DNA of 64,000 nucleotides from a bacterium (GTDB lineage: Bacteria > Hinthialibacterota > Hinthialibacteria > Hinthialibacterales > Hinthialibacteraceae), in contig WGLV01000059.1 of NCBI GenBank assembly GCA_016125385.1, positions 1-64,000 of the forward strand, written 5' to 3'. The notes under the pieces are model-generated. The model did not search any database. It was not told the DNA's origin and worked only from the letters and a program-made list of their open reading frames with translations. The position numbers were made by a program, and so were the translations under genes. Below, piece after piece: positions 19,015-28,631 of the stretch; position 1 is the stretch's first letter, and the number at the start of each line of letters is the position of its first letter.

Positions 19015-20631
19015 TTACAGAGGAGCCAGATCATCTCCATCATCCGGATCATCAGATTGAAGCGAAGAAGATGAGGCGCGTAACAGCGGGTTTTTCATGA
19101 TTGTTTCAAGAACGCTATTGAAATACTGGGTTCGCGATTTCTGGGCGCCCTCATCCTTGCCCGCCAAATCGACGTTTTTATCAGGTGGACATTGAATCCT
19201 TGGGTAGGATCGGAACATCTCTTTGTCGAGATGAGCGCATTCTTCCATCATCAATTCATCGATATTGAGATTGATCAGCCACCCATAGTGATTAGCGAAT
19301 TCTTCGTCGATCTCGCGCTCGAACAAACTGAAATCTTTCTGCTGTTCAATCAGTTCGGGTATGTAATCGCGCCGGTAATGAACTTTCTCGTCCCGATCGG
19401 CGTTCCGCTCAAAATCGGTCCGGTTTTTCATCTTCGCCCAATAGCGCCTCGCGTCCTGAATTTTAACTTCTTCAACCGCCAGCATGGCGGGCGGCAGAAA
19501 ACCGCGTCCCAACAACGACGAAATCGAATTGATAAACGTGGCGAGATGCCGTGAATATTCCGTAATCGCATAGTGCCGGGCGTCGTTTGAAGCGCCATAG
19601 AATATCAGGTTTTTGGGGAACTGGGTGAATCCGGTTCGTAATGATTCATAGAACGGATTGATTTTTGTAAACACTTGAAATCTAAACAGGGGAGAAAGAT
19701 TCTCGTTGAGCAAAAACTCACGAATACGCCGGTTATCGGTTCGGTTAAACTCCACGGAGTCAGAGAACTGCCAGTTGTAAAAATACATAACCAGTCGTTC
19801 GATCTGATCGCTGCCGACCATGAAACCTGCCTTGCTCATCGAAGCCTCCAGCTCGCTCGCAAAAGCGGAGGATTCATGCAGGTCTTCAATCGATTCTTGA
19901 AGAATGCCGTCCAGCGTTCTTTTGACGATATAATTCAACGCTTTTTTCTGCTCGGCGGTTCCGGATGGCTTCTGTTTTTTGATCTCATCCTGGCAGGCGA
20001 ACAACCAGTGTTTCCAACCATCCAGCCCTTTCAGGGTATACATGGTCTCACCCTTATCGTTCTGAATAGGGAAGCCCGGCGTCTGAAGGCCGAGAATCGC
20101 CTTGCCCGAGTTGGTTATCAGCTGACGCAGCCGTAATACGCCTAACTGACCGATCGGATTTGATTTACCAACGCGCACGCCCCATTGTTTCAGATATTTT
20201 TCCGCGTTCGGTTGTGTGGAATTGAGAACTTCAAACATTATTTTCTTGATAATCGGCGTCGCACAGTTGGTAACTTGACCTCGCCGTTCAATGATCTTTA
20301 CAACCTGCTCGCGAACCGCGTTCGGATCGATCTTATCTCCCTTGGCGGATCGATTACACAGGTCTTCAAAATATTTCAAATCATCAGCCGCGAGCCAGAC
20401 GTTGTTTTTTTCAAACGCATTTTTAACAATCCGCTCCGCCCAGACCCGTTCGTTCACGTTTTTGCGCCACCCCCATTTATAAAATGGCGCTTCAGCTTCT
20501 TTAGACCATCCTTTCGCCAGCCCGAGATCGACCAATACCCGCTGCGAGACGCTTTTTTTCTGACTGCGCCTCACCATCAATACTGAAAGCAAAATCAATA
20601 AGAGAAGAATGATCAGAAAAGCCCAGATCAT
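19015..20631 (-). CDS. membrane-anchored protein of unknown function, about 538 aa
   Basis: I do not recognise this family. The protein starts with one strong hydrophobic segment (MIWAFLIILLLLILLSVLM) followed by RRSQKK, so it is probably anchored with its bulk in the cytoplasm. The rest is soluble, mixed helical and rich in aromatic and charged residues, and it ends in a very acidic serine-rich tail (SSSLQSDDPDDGDDLAPL). The ATG at 20631 is preferred over a TTG at 20661. It lies downstream of the Gfo/Idh gene and upstream of two hybrid kinases, all on the same strand. The 200-base gap to the kinase gives no clear link. Confidence 0.75.
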   Translation of the reverse strand: MIWAFLIILLLLILLSVLMVRRSQKKSVSQRVLVDLGLAKGWSKEAEAPFYKWGWRKNVNERVWAERIVKNAFEKNNVWLAADDLKYFEDLCNRSAKGDKIDPNAVREQVVKIIERRGQVTNCATPIIKKIMFEVLNSTQPNAEKYLKQWGVRVGKSNPIGQLGVLRLRQLITNSGKAILGLQTPGFPIQNDKGETMYTLKGLDGWKHWLFACQDEIKKQKPSGTAEQKKALNYIVKRTLDGILQESIEDLHESSAFASELEASMSKAGFMVGSDQIERLVMYFYNWQFSDSVEFNRTDNRRIREFLLNENLSPLFRFQVFTKINPFYESLRTGFTQFPKNLIFYGASNDARHYAITEYSRHLATFINSISSLLGRGFLPPAMLAVEEVKIQDARRYWAKMKNRTDFERNADRDEKVHYRRDYIPELIEQQKDFSLFEREIDEEFANHYGWLINLNIDELMMEECAHLDKEMFRSYPRIQCPPDKNVDLAGKDEGAQKSRTQYFNSVLETIMKNPLLRASSSSLQSDDPDDGDDLAPL

Positions 20632-20693
20632 GGAACTGTTATCTCTCGAAACTTTGATCAACTGGCGGAATGAGCGGTTTTAACGATGAAGGA

Positions 20694-20717
20694 GGGCGGC
20701 GAAACGAATCGCCGCCC
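20694..20717 (-). terminator. GC-rich hairpin between Gfo/Idh and membrane-protein genes
   Basis: A perfect 9-base stem, GGGCGGCGA / TCGCCGCCC, with a 6-base loop lies in the 195-base gap downstream of the leftward Gfo/Idh gene. There is no T-tract on the minus strand, so it may be a weak terminator or an RNA-stabilising hairpin. Confidence 0.35.
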
Positions 20718-20826
20718 AGCTGGAAAATACAAAGAAAAGGATACAAACCCAAACCGCATGCTTCAAGCTGGCAAGTGAAAAGTATATCTCACCTCGGTGG
20801 ATTTCCAGACTGGAGCGAAGAGTTTT

Positions 20827-22182
20827 TTACAGACTCCAGGGCTTCCGGTAATCGTAATGAAGCAATCGATTGGCGTCGTCATTTCCGATCACCCGCTCCG
20901 CTGCCGGATCCCATTCCAGGCGGGATTTTACGGCGAGTGAAATATTCGCCAGATGGCTGAAGGTCGTCGATCGATGCCCGGTTTCCAGATCGCAGTGGCA
21001 GGTTTCCCGTGACTTAACGCAATCGACGAAGTTACGGGCATGTTGTTCGGTTAGGTCGCCTTCATCCGAGGTCACAGACTCTTCCTTCAGCGGCGATCTC
21101 GTATCCTGAAACTGCCCTGGCTTCGAAGGCTGAATCCGGTACGATCTCTCATTGGAATAGAGATTACCCAACACGCCGCGAAGTTCGATCTCGCCATACG
21201 CCAACGCCTCGCCCCCGCTGGCTTCATATTGACCGAACGCCAGCAACATACCGGACGGCAACTCAAACGTCACTTCCATCGTATCGGGAATAGTTCGGTC
21301 GTCATGCAGCGCATATCGTCCGCCCATCGCACAGACCGAAACAGGCGCTTCATCGCCCGTCATCCAGCGAATCGCGTCAAAATAATGGACGCCCCAGTTC
21401 CCGACCTGCGATGAATACGAATTCCACCAGCGGAACTTATACAGTGACATATCGTCGCGATACTCGCGTTCGCCGCGCGGCCCCAGCCAGAGGTCCCAGT
21501 TCATGCCTTCGGGCGGATTACGCGGGTCGAATGAACCGATCCCGTCAGGATACATGTTACTGATGCGATACGCCCGCGCCATCGTAACCTTACCGATACC
21601 GCCCTCCTGTACTTTCGCGGCGAGTTGGTGATACATCTTCGACGAACGGCGATGCAGCCCGACCTGCGTCACGCGGCCCGTCTTGCGCGCGGTATCGATC
21701 ATCTTGCGGCCTTCTTCCACCGTGACGGAAAGCGGTTTCTCAACGTAGACGTCCTTGCCCGCCTGACAGGCGGCGATGGTCTGAATGGCGTGCCAGTGAT
21801 CGGGCGTGGCGATCACCACCGCGTCGATATCGTTGCGGTCAAGCACGCGGCGAAAATCCTCATAACGCGGCACGTCATAGTCAAACGTCTCGTTCAGAGC
21901 GGGAACGCGCGAACCCAGCGTCTCCAGCAGGTGGCCGTCCACCGAGCCGCGATCGCGTTCGCGGTACGGTTTATACACGTCGCAAAGCGCTGCGACGCGG
22001 ACGTCATCCTGCTTCATAAACGCTTCAAGCAACTGTGACCCCCGATTGCCCACTCCAATGAATCCAATAGAAACGCGATCGTTCGCGCCCAGCGCCTTTT
22101 GAATGGAAGAACCGGCGCCGGCGGCGGCGAGCGAAGTTTTCAGAAAGGCGCGGCGGCCTGTGGAAGAATTCGCCTGATTCAT
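20827..22182 (-). CDS. Tat-exported Gfo/Idh/MocA-family oxidoreductase
   Basis: A 451-residue NAD(P)-dependent sugar oxidoreductase of the glucose-fructose oxidoreductase/inositol dehydrogenase family. The N-terminus is a twin-arginine signal (TGRRAFLKTSLAAAGAG). The Rossmann motif VSIGFIGVGNRGS follows, and the EKPLSVTVEEGRKM segment holds the conserved EKP lysine. The C-terminal half is the substrate-binding beta sheet. The start at 22182 is fixed by AGGAG about 7 bases upstream and by the Tat signal; the longer frame back to 22368 would overlap the response regulator. It begins 46 bases after that regulator and may be read through from the chemosensory operon. Substrate unknown. Confidence 0.9.
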   Translation of the reverse strand: MNQANSSTGRRAFLKTSLAAAGAGSSIQKALGANDRVSIGFIGVGNRGSQLLEAFMKQDDVRVAALCDVYKPYRERDRGSVDGHLLETLGSRVPALNETFDYDVPRYEDFRRVLDRNDIDAVVIATPDHWHAIQTIAACQAGKDVYVEKPLSVTVEEGRKMIDTARKTGRVTQVGLHRRSSKMYHQLAAKVQEGGIGKVTMARAYRISNMYPDGIGSFDPRNPPEGMNWDLWLGPRGEREYRDDMSLYKFRWWNSYSSQVGNWGVHYFDAIRWMTGDEAPVSVCAMGGRYALHDDRTIPDTMEVTFELPSGMLLAFGQYEASGGEALAYGEIELRGVLGNLYSNERSYRIQPSKPGQFQDTRSPLKEESVTSDEGDLTEQHARNFVDCVKSRETCHCDLETGHRSTTFSHLANISLAVKSRLEWDPAAERVIGNDDANRLLHYDYRKPWSL

Positions 22183-22228
22183 AATTGGCTCCTGTGAATT
22201 TGATATGAGGCGGCTGCGGCATCCATGT

Positions 22229-23398
22229 TCAGGTGAAGATGAATTCAACCATTGAATAATCGTCATCCAGTTCATCCTGACCGCGTTCCTGCAATATCCG
22301 CTGTTTGATGCGATCCAGATCGGCCGCGGCGGACCGGCCCGATGGAGAGGCGATGGTAACGAATTCATTGAACGTCATCATTTCACCGCCCGGTTTGAAG
22401 ATTTCATACACGCCGTCGCTGAACAGCAGCAAGCGGCTCGACGGCGGAATAACGCGCGATTCAAGACCAAACTCCGACCGGGGCAACACCCCCACGATCA
22501 CGCCGGTCGAGGTAAGCCGGTCGGGGACGGGAGAGCCATCCGTGTACAGCAACGCGGGCGGATGCCCGCCGCTGGCGTATCGCAACTCGCGCGTCTCACG
22601 ATGTAATACGCCATACCAGATGGTGAAAATCAAGCCGTTCTGTTGATCCATGGGAAAGGTGAGATTCAATTTTTTCAGCACATCCGAGGGCTGGCGCAGA
22701 TCGGTATCGGGAAGCGCGCCGGACCGCAACGCGTTCATGATCGACACCGACAACAGCGCGGCGCCCACGCCGTGACCGACGACATCAAGCAGGTACATGG
22801 CGAAATGGTTCTCGTCCAGCCAATGATAGCCAAACGAATCGCCGCCCAGTTCTGTGGAGGGGATGAAACGCCAGTCGGCGCGGATGGGACCGTCCAGCAG
22901 CGGTTCGGGCAACAGCGATCGGACGTACGACGCCGCGTCGGACAGTTCACGCGCCAGGGCGTCGTAGGCTTCATTACGCTGGAGCATGTGGATATAAGCT
23001 TTTGAATGCGAGCGGATTCGCGCGGCGAGTTCAAGCGCGTCCGGCAACTTGACCAGATAATCGTTGGCGCCCAGCGAAAACGCTTCCGCCTTGACGGCTG
23101 GCTCCTCCTTGGTGGAAAGCACGATGATCGGAATTTCTTTCGTCTTATCATTCGCGCGGAAAAATTTCACCAGCGTCAACCCATCGATTTCAGGCATGAC
23201 GAGGTCCTGCAGAATAATCGACGGATGAATCCGTTCCGCGGCGGGAATCGCGTTAGCGGGGTCCTGACAATAATGCAATTCAATGTCGTCAAAACTCGAC
23301 AACATCCGCCGAACGGCTTCTCCGACCATCGCCTGGTCATCCACGAGAAGAACGGCGATTTTCGGTACGGAACCGCTCGGATGTTTCTGCGTCGTCAT
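22229..23398 (-). CDS. response regulator with PPM/SpoIIE-type phosphatase output (WspR-type receiver)
   Basis: The 389-residue protein has an N-terminal receiver (about 12-135) and a C-terminal PPM serine phosphatase of the RsbU/SpoIIE type (about 180-385). The receiver has VLLVDDQAMVGEAVRR, ILQDLVMPEIDGL and VLSTKEEPAVKAEAFSLGAN followed by DYLVKLPD, the pattern I know from WspR, the diguanylate cyclase that ends the Pseudomonas Wsp system. Here the GGDEF domain is replaced by a phosphatase with metal-binding aspartates in LGGDSFGYHW, YLLDVVGHGVGAALLS and LLFSDGVYE. The likely job is dephosphorylating an anti-sigma-factor antagonist, but none is encoded nearby. TAGGAGAT precedes the ATG. 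Confidence 0.92.
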   Translation of the reverse strand: MTTQKHPSGSVPKIAVLLVDDQAMVGEAVRRMLSSFDDIELHYCQDPANAIPAAERIHPSIILQDLVMPEIDGLTLVKFFRANDKTKEIPIIVLSTKEEPAVKAEAFSLGANDYLVKLPDALELAARIRSHSKAYIHMLQRNEAYDALARELSDAASYVRSLLPEPLLDGPIRADWRFIPSTELGGDSFGYHWLDENHFAMYLLDVVGHGVGAALLSVSIMNALRSGALPDTDLRQPSDVLKKLNLTFPMDQQNGLIFTIWYGVLHRETRELRYASGGHPPALLYTDGSPVPDRLTSTGVIVGVLPRSEFGLESRVIPPSSRLLLFSDGVYEIFKPGGEMMTFNEFVTIASPSGRSAAADLDRIKQRILQERGQDELDDDYSMVEFIFT

Positions 23399-23408
23399 TC
23401 AGAATCTC

Positions 23409-24437
23409 CTACACCAGACGTGCGTTGGCGATCGATTTTCGCAGGGCGGCGCCGATTTCATCCACCGGCAGTGAAAGGCCGGAGCCCCCCAGTTCAACCG
23501 CCGCCTTCGGCATGCCATACACCACGCTGGTTTCAGCGTCCTGCGTGATAGTCTTCCAGCCGGCTTGCTTCAGCGCGAGCAATCCTTTCGCGCCGTCTTT
23601 CCCCATGCCGCTCAGCAGGGCGGCGGCGCCCGGCGAGGGCCAGCGCTGTGCCGCGCTGTAAAAGAAAATATCGACCGAGGGGCGATACGGCGCGTCTACC
23701 GGCTCTCTCTGATAGTGCAACCGAAGATCGGGTCCGATGACAAGATGCTCGCTTCGCGCGGCCAGATAGGCGCACCCCGGCTCAATGACCTGATCTTCAA
23801 TAGCGCATCGCACCATCATTGCGCTTTGATTGCCGAGCCAGTCCGCCAAACCTCCAGCGAATTGGGGATCCACATGTTGAACCATCACCACCGCCGCGGG
23901 CGTATCGCCCGTCAGAGCGGAAAGCACGCTGGCCAGCGCGCGCGGACCTCCCGTCGAGGCGCCCAAAACGATCAGAGGCGTCGTCGGAGTATGGGCGGAA
24001 GAATGAGAGGGTTCATCGTTGATGACCTTTTTCGCGGAAGCGCCGCCGATCAGTTTTTCGAGGCGATCGAGTTTTTTGAGTAATTCGGCGCCCCCCTCCA
24101 GCGAACCATCGTCGCCCAGCGTCGGCGTACGCACCGCGTCGAGCGCGCCGTTACCCATCGCTTCAAATACTTTGGAAACGCTGCCTTCAACCGAAGCCGT
24201 AACGATCAGAATCGCACAGGGCGATTCGCTCATGATGCGGCGCGTCGCCTCCGCGCCGTCCATCACCGGCATCTGCAGATCCATCAGCACCACGTCGGGA
24301 TGATTCTCACGGCATCGCATCACCGCCTCTTCGCCGGTCGAAGCCGTCCAGACGATTTCATGGCGAGGCGTCGATTCGATCAGCCGCCGCATGGCCTCTA
24401 ACGCGATCCGTAAATCATTGACGACGCCCAGTTTCAT
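23409..24437 (-). CDS. CheB-type methylesterase (WspF-like)
   Basis: The 342-residue protein-glutamate methylesterase resets receptor adaptation. The receiver domain (1-120) starts MKLGVVNDLRIALEAMRRLI, matching WspF more than classical CheB in having VND where VDD is usual; the phosphoacceptor Asp lies in VVLMDLQMPVMDG. The catalytic domain (about 155-340) shows the serine in LGASTGGPRAL, the histidine in VVMVQHVDPQFAGGLA and the aspartate in LLSGMGKDGAKGL. It overlaps the cheA-like gene by 4 bases and is followed after 10 bases by the phosphatase regulator. In a Wsp system its phosphorylation dampens signalling. Confidence 0.94.
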   Translation of the reverse strand: MKLGVVNDLRIALEAMRRLIESTPRHEIVWTASTGEEAVMRCRENHPDVVLMDLQMPVMDGAEATRRIMSESPCAILIVTASVEGSVSKVFEAMGNGALDAVRTPTLGDDGSLEGGAELLKKLDRLEKLIGGASAKKVINDEPSHSSAHTPTTPLIVLGASTGGPRALASVLSALTGDTPAAVVMVQHVDPQFAGGLADWLGNQSAMMVRCAIEDQVIEPGCAYLAARSEHLVIGPDLRLHYQREPVDAPYRPSVDIFFYSAAQRWPSPGAAALLSGMGKDGAKGLLALKQAGWKTITQDAETSVVYGMPKAAVELGGSGLSLPVDEIGAALRKSIANARLV

Positions 24438-26701
24438 TCGAGTGAGTCTCCAATCAGATCGATCACCGCCCCTAGCAGGCTTTCGTCATGAAAACTGCTT
24501 TTAGTCAGATAATAATTCGCCCCGGCGTCGAGCCCCGCGCGCCGGTCTTCTTCACGGTCTTTGTATGAGACGATCATGACGGGCGTGTCGCGCAGGTTGG
24601 GGTCGGCCTTGATTGTTCTCACCAGTTCGATTCCATCCATGCGCGGCATGTCGATGTCGGTCACCACTAAATCAAAATGGGAGGATCGCAAAGCGTTCCA
24701 CCCATCGGCGCCATCGACGGCGGTCTGCACCTCGTAACCGTGATTGACAAGCAACTGGCGCTCGACTTCACGCACCGTGAGCGAATCGTCAACCACCAGT
24801 ACCCGTTTGCGAACCGCCGCGCGCATTTGCACGCCATTCATCGCGGTCTTTTCGAGGGCGTCTTCTCCGAGCATTTTTTCAAACGTGCGCAACAGATCGT
24901 CCACGTCCAGTATCAGGACCGGGCTGCCATCATCAAACAGCGAAACCGCGCTGAGGTTTTTTACCTTGCCCAGCCGGGGATCGAGCGGACGCACCACCAG
25001 ACGCCGTTCACCGATGAAGCGATCGACCACCAGGCCGTAAACGTGGATGCGATCGGATATCACCACCACCGGCCTTTCGGTTTCACTCCGGTCGGGGCCT
25101 GATAACTCAAGCGCCTGGCGGGCGGAGATCAAACCGATATGGCGTCCCCCGTGCGTGAAATACTCACGATCTTCCATCAATGAAACTTCGGCGGGAGACA
25201 GTTTGAGCAGACGCTCAATGCGCGCCAATGGAATCGCATAAGGTTCGCCAGCGATTTCAACGGCCAGCGCGCGCATGATCGAAAGCGTGATCGGCAATTG
25301 CATCTCGATGGTTAAACCACTGCCTGGCCGCGAGAACGCTCGCGTCATTCCGCCGATTTCACGCGCCACGTTATGAACGACATCAAGTCCAAATCCGCGT
25401 CCGGAAAGTTCCGTCACCGCGCCGGACGTCGTAAATCCGGGCAAAAACAGGAACTCGATCAGTTCCGCTTCCGTCAACCGTTCGGCGACTCCTGGCGGAG
25501 CGAGTTTTTTTATCAGCACCTTTTCACGGATTTTCTCGTAGTCCACGCCGCGGCCGTCGTCTTCAACCGTGACGCTCAACACGCCAGAACGGTGGCGGGC
25601 CTCCAGCCGGATCAGCCCCTCTTCTTTCTTGCCCGCCGCGAGCCGGGTCTCCGGCGATTCGATTCCATGATCGATGGCGTTGCGCAATAAATGATTCAAC
25701 GGCGCTTCGATGCGTTCGAGAATATCACGGTCGACCTGCGTGTCGTGACCGGAAATTTTGAAACGCGCTTTTTTACCGAGCGAGCGAGCCAGGTCGCGCA
25801 TCATGCGGGGGAACGCGCGGACGCCGTCGGCGAATGGCCGCATCTTGCTCTCGATCACGCCTCGATACAGTTGATTGGCGAGCCGCGCGCTGCGGCGGGC
25901 GTGCATCTCGAAATCGTTGTACAGCTCGATCGTGCCACGGTGCAACAGGTCGATCTGCTTTCTGATCTCCGCCGCTTCCGGTTCCGCCGTCTCTTCCAAT
26001 CCGGCTGAATGCAACAACTGATTCAATCGCCCCATCGCTTCTTCGATTCGCGCATTACGCTTTCGCAGCGACAGCAGCGACTTTGAAAATGGCCGCAGCC
26101 AGCGCGTTTCAACCAGCGTTTCACCTGCGACGCTCATCAGCCGCGCCAGATGTTCTTCCGACACTCTTACAAAGCGGCCAGCCGCTTTCCTTTCTTCCGG
26201 TTCGCTCTCATCCGGCGCCGCTACCAGCGCCGTTCCCTGCTCTTTTTTGATTTCAGCGGGGGAATTCGTTTCAGTACGGGGCCGGGCATCGATGGGCGAG
26301 CCGCTTGACGCGGAGCGGATGTTCTCGACGAGCCTTTGCAGTTCCGCGTCATGATTTTGAAGCCATGTTTCAATGGAATCGGCCGAAGCCGCGATCTGGT
26401 TGAGACAATCGACGCCGCGCAGCAGCAGATCGCAAATCTCACCGGTCAGCTTCAATCCCGATTCGAGCGCCGCGCTGAAACAATCCTCCATCGCGTGCGC
26501 GAGTTCGACGGCGGGTTCAATCCGGACGATACGCGCGGCGCCCTTGATGGAATGCGCGGACCGCATCAGCGAGCGTAACAAATCCGCGTCACTGGAATCG
26601 CGCTCGGCCACGACCAGGCCTTCGCTCAGAGCCGAAGCGTGCGATTCCGTCTCCATGCGAAAAAGATCGAGCATAGAAAAACCGCTCAAGTCGCCGCTCA
26701 A
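24434..26701 (-). CDS. hybrid CheA-type histidine kinase (WspE-like)
   Basis: The 755-residue kinase is the core of the chemosensory array. Domains: HPt (His50 in RSAHSIKGAARIV), a linker, dimerisation, CheA-type HATPase (HLLRNAIDHGIESP, DDGRGVDYEKI, LFLPGFTTSGAV, SGRGFGLDVV), a CheW-like coupling domain (about 490-620) and a C-terminal receiver (VLVVDDSLTVREVERQLL, DLVVTDIDMPRMDG). The N-terminal LDLFRMETESHASALSEGL and the fused receiver match WspE. It should phosphorylate the CheB-like protein and the phosphatase response regulator. Four-base overlaps on both sides couple its translation to the neighbours. Confidence 0.95.
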   Translation of the reverse strand: MSGDLSGFSMLDLFRMETESHASALSEGLVVAERDSSDADLLRSLMRSAHSIKGAARIVRIEPAVELAHAMEDCFSAALESGLKLTGEICDLLLRGVDCLNQIAASADSIETWLQNHDAELQRLVENIRSASSGSPIDARPRTETNSPAEIKKEQGTALVAAPDESEPEERKAAGRFVRVSEEHLARLMSVAGETLVETRWLRPFSKSLLSLRKRNARIEEAMGRLNQLLHSAGLEETAEPEAAEIRKQIDLLHRGTIELYNDFEMHARRSARLANQLYRGVIESKMRPFADGVRAFPRMMRDLARSLGKKARFKISGHDTQVDRDILERIEAPLNHLLRNAIDHGIESPETRLAAGKKEEGLIRLEARHRSGVLSVTVEDDGRGVDYEKIREKVLIKKLAPPGVAERLTEAELIEFLFLPGFTTSGAVTELSGRGFGLDVVHNVAREIGGMTRAFSRPGSGLTIEMQLPITLSIMRALAVEIAGEPYAIPLARIERLLKLSPAEVSLMEDREYFTHGGRHIGLISARQALELSGPDRSETERPVVVISDRIHVYGLVVDRFIGERRLVVRPLDPRLGKVKNLSAVSLFDDGSPVLILDVDDLLRTFEKMLGEDALEKTAMNGVQMRAAVRKRVLVVDDSLTVREVERQLLVNHGYEVQTAVDGADGWNALRSSHFDLVVTDIDMPRMDGIELVRTIKADPNLRDTPVMIVSYKDREEDRRAGLDAGANYYLTKSSFHDESLLGAVIDLIGDSLE

Positions 26702-27375
26702 TACACGCTCCTTTTCAGCGAATCGAACAACACCGACTCATTAATCAGGCCGATGCGATCGTCGTGGCATTGAAAAACTCCTTTGATGAACGGGCTCGCT
26801 GACTTTTCGATGGTCGAGGGCGGATCGGCGATTTCCGCCGGGTCAATGCGGTGAACGCCGTACATTTCGTCGGCATGAAAAGCCCATTGCTTCTCCCCCG
26901 CCCCGATCAACGCCACGCGTGGGTATGCCGTCTTGCCTTGGTGTGCATTACCCTCTTCCGCAAGAGCGACTCCCATCAGCCGCGCCAGTGAAACGTACAG
27001 GTGCAACTCGCCCGCCAGGTTAATCAGCCCAAGCAGAACCGGACTCTTCATGTGCGGGATGCGGCGCCAGGGTTGAGGTTCATAGACCTGATTGAACGCG
27101 TTCGCAGTCATCGCGAATCGTTCTCGGCCAAGGCGGAACAGTGTGACCGCAAAAGTCTTTTTTCGTGAAGACGCCTTGGGCGCGGCCGCCAGAGCAGTCC
27201 ATTCGCGCCCGTATTCAGGCGAGCGGGGGCGTTCCAGCAAACGCCGCCCCGCGTCCGTATAGGCCGGGCAGTTCCGGCAATGCACATGCTCCGCCAGCAA
27301 CGGGCAGCTCAGATCGCCAGCCACGCCGGCGACGTTCCAGCAATCATATGGAACGATTGAACTCATCTCGTTCAT
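26698..27375 (-). CDS. CheW-like coupling protein with cysteine motif (WspD-like)
   Basis: The 225-residue protein carries a CheW domain (about 70-225) after an N-terminal extension with the pattern CWNVAGVAGDLSCP and HCRNCPAY: four cysteines and a conserved tryptophan. This extension is characteristic of the second CheW of Wsp-type systems (WspD) and may bind a metal or cofactor. The CheW fold couples the receptor to the kinase. The start overlaps the CheR stop by 4 bases and the stop overlaps the kinase start by 4 bases. Confidence 0.9.
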   Translation of the reverse strand: MNEMSSIVPYDCWNVAGVAGDLSCPLLAEHVHCRNCPAYTDAGRRLLERPRSPEYGREWTALAAAPKASSRKKTFAVTLFRLGRERFAMTANAFNQVYEPQPWRRIPHMKSPVLLGLINLAGELHLYVSLARLMGVALAEEGNAHQGKTAYPRVALIGAGEKQWAFHADEMYGVHRIDPAEIADPPSTIEKSASPFIKGVFQCHDDRIGLINESVLFDSLKRSVY

Positions 27376-28631
27376 GACGGTTCACCTTGCGTTTGCGGCG
27401 TACGAGTCAACCGTTTTCGCAATCTTGCCGCGCCCGGGCCATCGCCGCCGCGCTCTCGCAATAAAGCCAGTTGCGCCAGTGCGCCTTCATGCGCGGGGTC
27501 AAGAAACAGTGTTTTCCGGTACGATTCTTCCGCGAGACGAGGATGGTCGAGCGCCTGCTCGATGACGCCCCTCAAGTAAAAAGCAGCCGCGCGGGGCCTC
27601 GGCTCTACGGTGATAAGCCGCGAAACAATTTCAAGCGCTTCTCCAAGATTGCCTTCATTCGCCAGCCGTTGTGCTTGAATCAGCGTATCCGTTTGTACGT
27701 CCATTGAACCGGTGAGTTGGGATTCACCCCGAGTCGGTTCAATATATCGAAAATTTGAATTACGGGTCTTCGCTGATTCCGTCCGTGTATTCAATAAAGA
27801 GTGGGGTGGAGGGGCCGATGGCGAGGGCGCTGCGGCTTTTGACGCTTCTACACTCCGGGTGCGGCGATACGCCGATGGCCAATTCGACCCAACCGGTTCA
27901 AATCGATCCGTGATTGACGACAATAATTCCACGGCGCCCATCAATAATAACCCATCGGGCTTGATCCAGCGTTCAAGCCGATCGATCGCACGGCGGCGAG
28001 CGTTTTCATTCAGATAGATCATCAGATTCCGGCAAAAGATGACATCGTACCAACCGGACTTAACCGGTTCGGGATCGCCGAACAGATTGGCCTGCCGGAA
28101 ATCGACCCATGACTTCAATTCATGATCGATCTCAAATTCATGAGAACGCGGATGAAGATACCGTTCTCGATGATGGAAATCTTCACGAATGGAATTTGAT
28201 CGATACACGCCCCGACGCGCTTTTTCGATGGAGCGCTCGCTGATATCGATTCCATGAATCTCAACCTGGCCGCGTTTCCATCCCGCCTCTTTCAAGGCGA
28301 TCGCGATGGAATACGCTTCTTCACCACTTGAACAGGGCAGACTCAATACCCGAAATCGTTCTATATGCTCCCATCGAGACAGCGCCCACTCCGTCAGCGC
28401 CGCGAACGCACCGCGTTCTCTGAAAAACCACGTCTCGGGTACGATAACCGATTCGATCAACGCCTGCCGCTCATCCGAGCCGGCTTGCAGCGTTGAGTAA
28501 TATGCTTCGGGAGAGAGACCGGTTTCGTGAAGGCGGCGATTGATGGCGCGGTCAATCGCGTCCTCGCCCAGCGCGCATGGATCGACGCCGATCCGCTCGC
28601 GAAGCCATTGCCGTATGCGATCATTCGCCAT
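27372..28631 (-). CDS. CheR-type methyltransferase with TPR tail (WspC-like)
   Basis: A 419-residue SAM-dependent receptor methyltransferase. The CheR domain (about 1-245) shows VIVPETWFFRERGAF, the SAM loop VLSLPCSSGEEAYSIAIAL and the acidic IHGIDISERSIEKARRG, followed by DVIFCRNLMIYL. After a Ser/Pro-rich linker, the C-terminal 110 residues form tetratricopeptide repeats (QRLANEGNLGEALEIV, AEESYRKTLFLDPAHEGALA). CheR plus TPR is the WspC layout. It methylates glutamates of the receptor encoded upstream, opposing the CheB-like protein. Its start overlaps the first CheW gene by 11 bases. Confidence 0.94.
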   Translation of the reverse strand: MANDRIRQWLRERIGVDPCALGEDAIDRAINRRLHETGLSPEAYYSTLQAGSDERQALIESVIVPETWFFRERGAFAALTEWALSRWEHIERFRVLSLPCSSGEEAYSIAIALKEAGWKRGQVEIHGIDISERSIEKARRGVYRSNSIREDFHHRERYLHPRSHEFEIDHELKSWVDFRQANLFGDPEPVKSGWYDVIFCRNLMIYLNENARRRAIDRLERWIKPDGLLLMGAVELLSSITDRFEPVGSNWPSAYRRTRSVEASKAAAPSPSAPPPHSLLNTRTESAKTRNSNFRYIEPTRGESQLTGSMDVQTDTLIQAQRLANEGNLGEALEIVSRLITVEPRPRAAAFYLRGVIEQALDHPRLAEESYRKTLFLDPAHEGALAQLALLRERGGDGPGAARLRKRLTRTPQTQGEPS

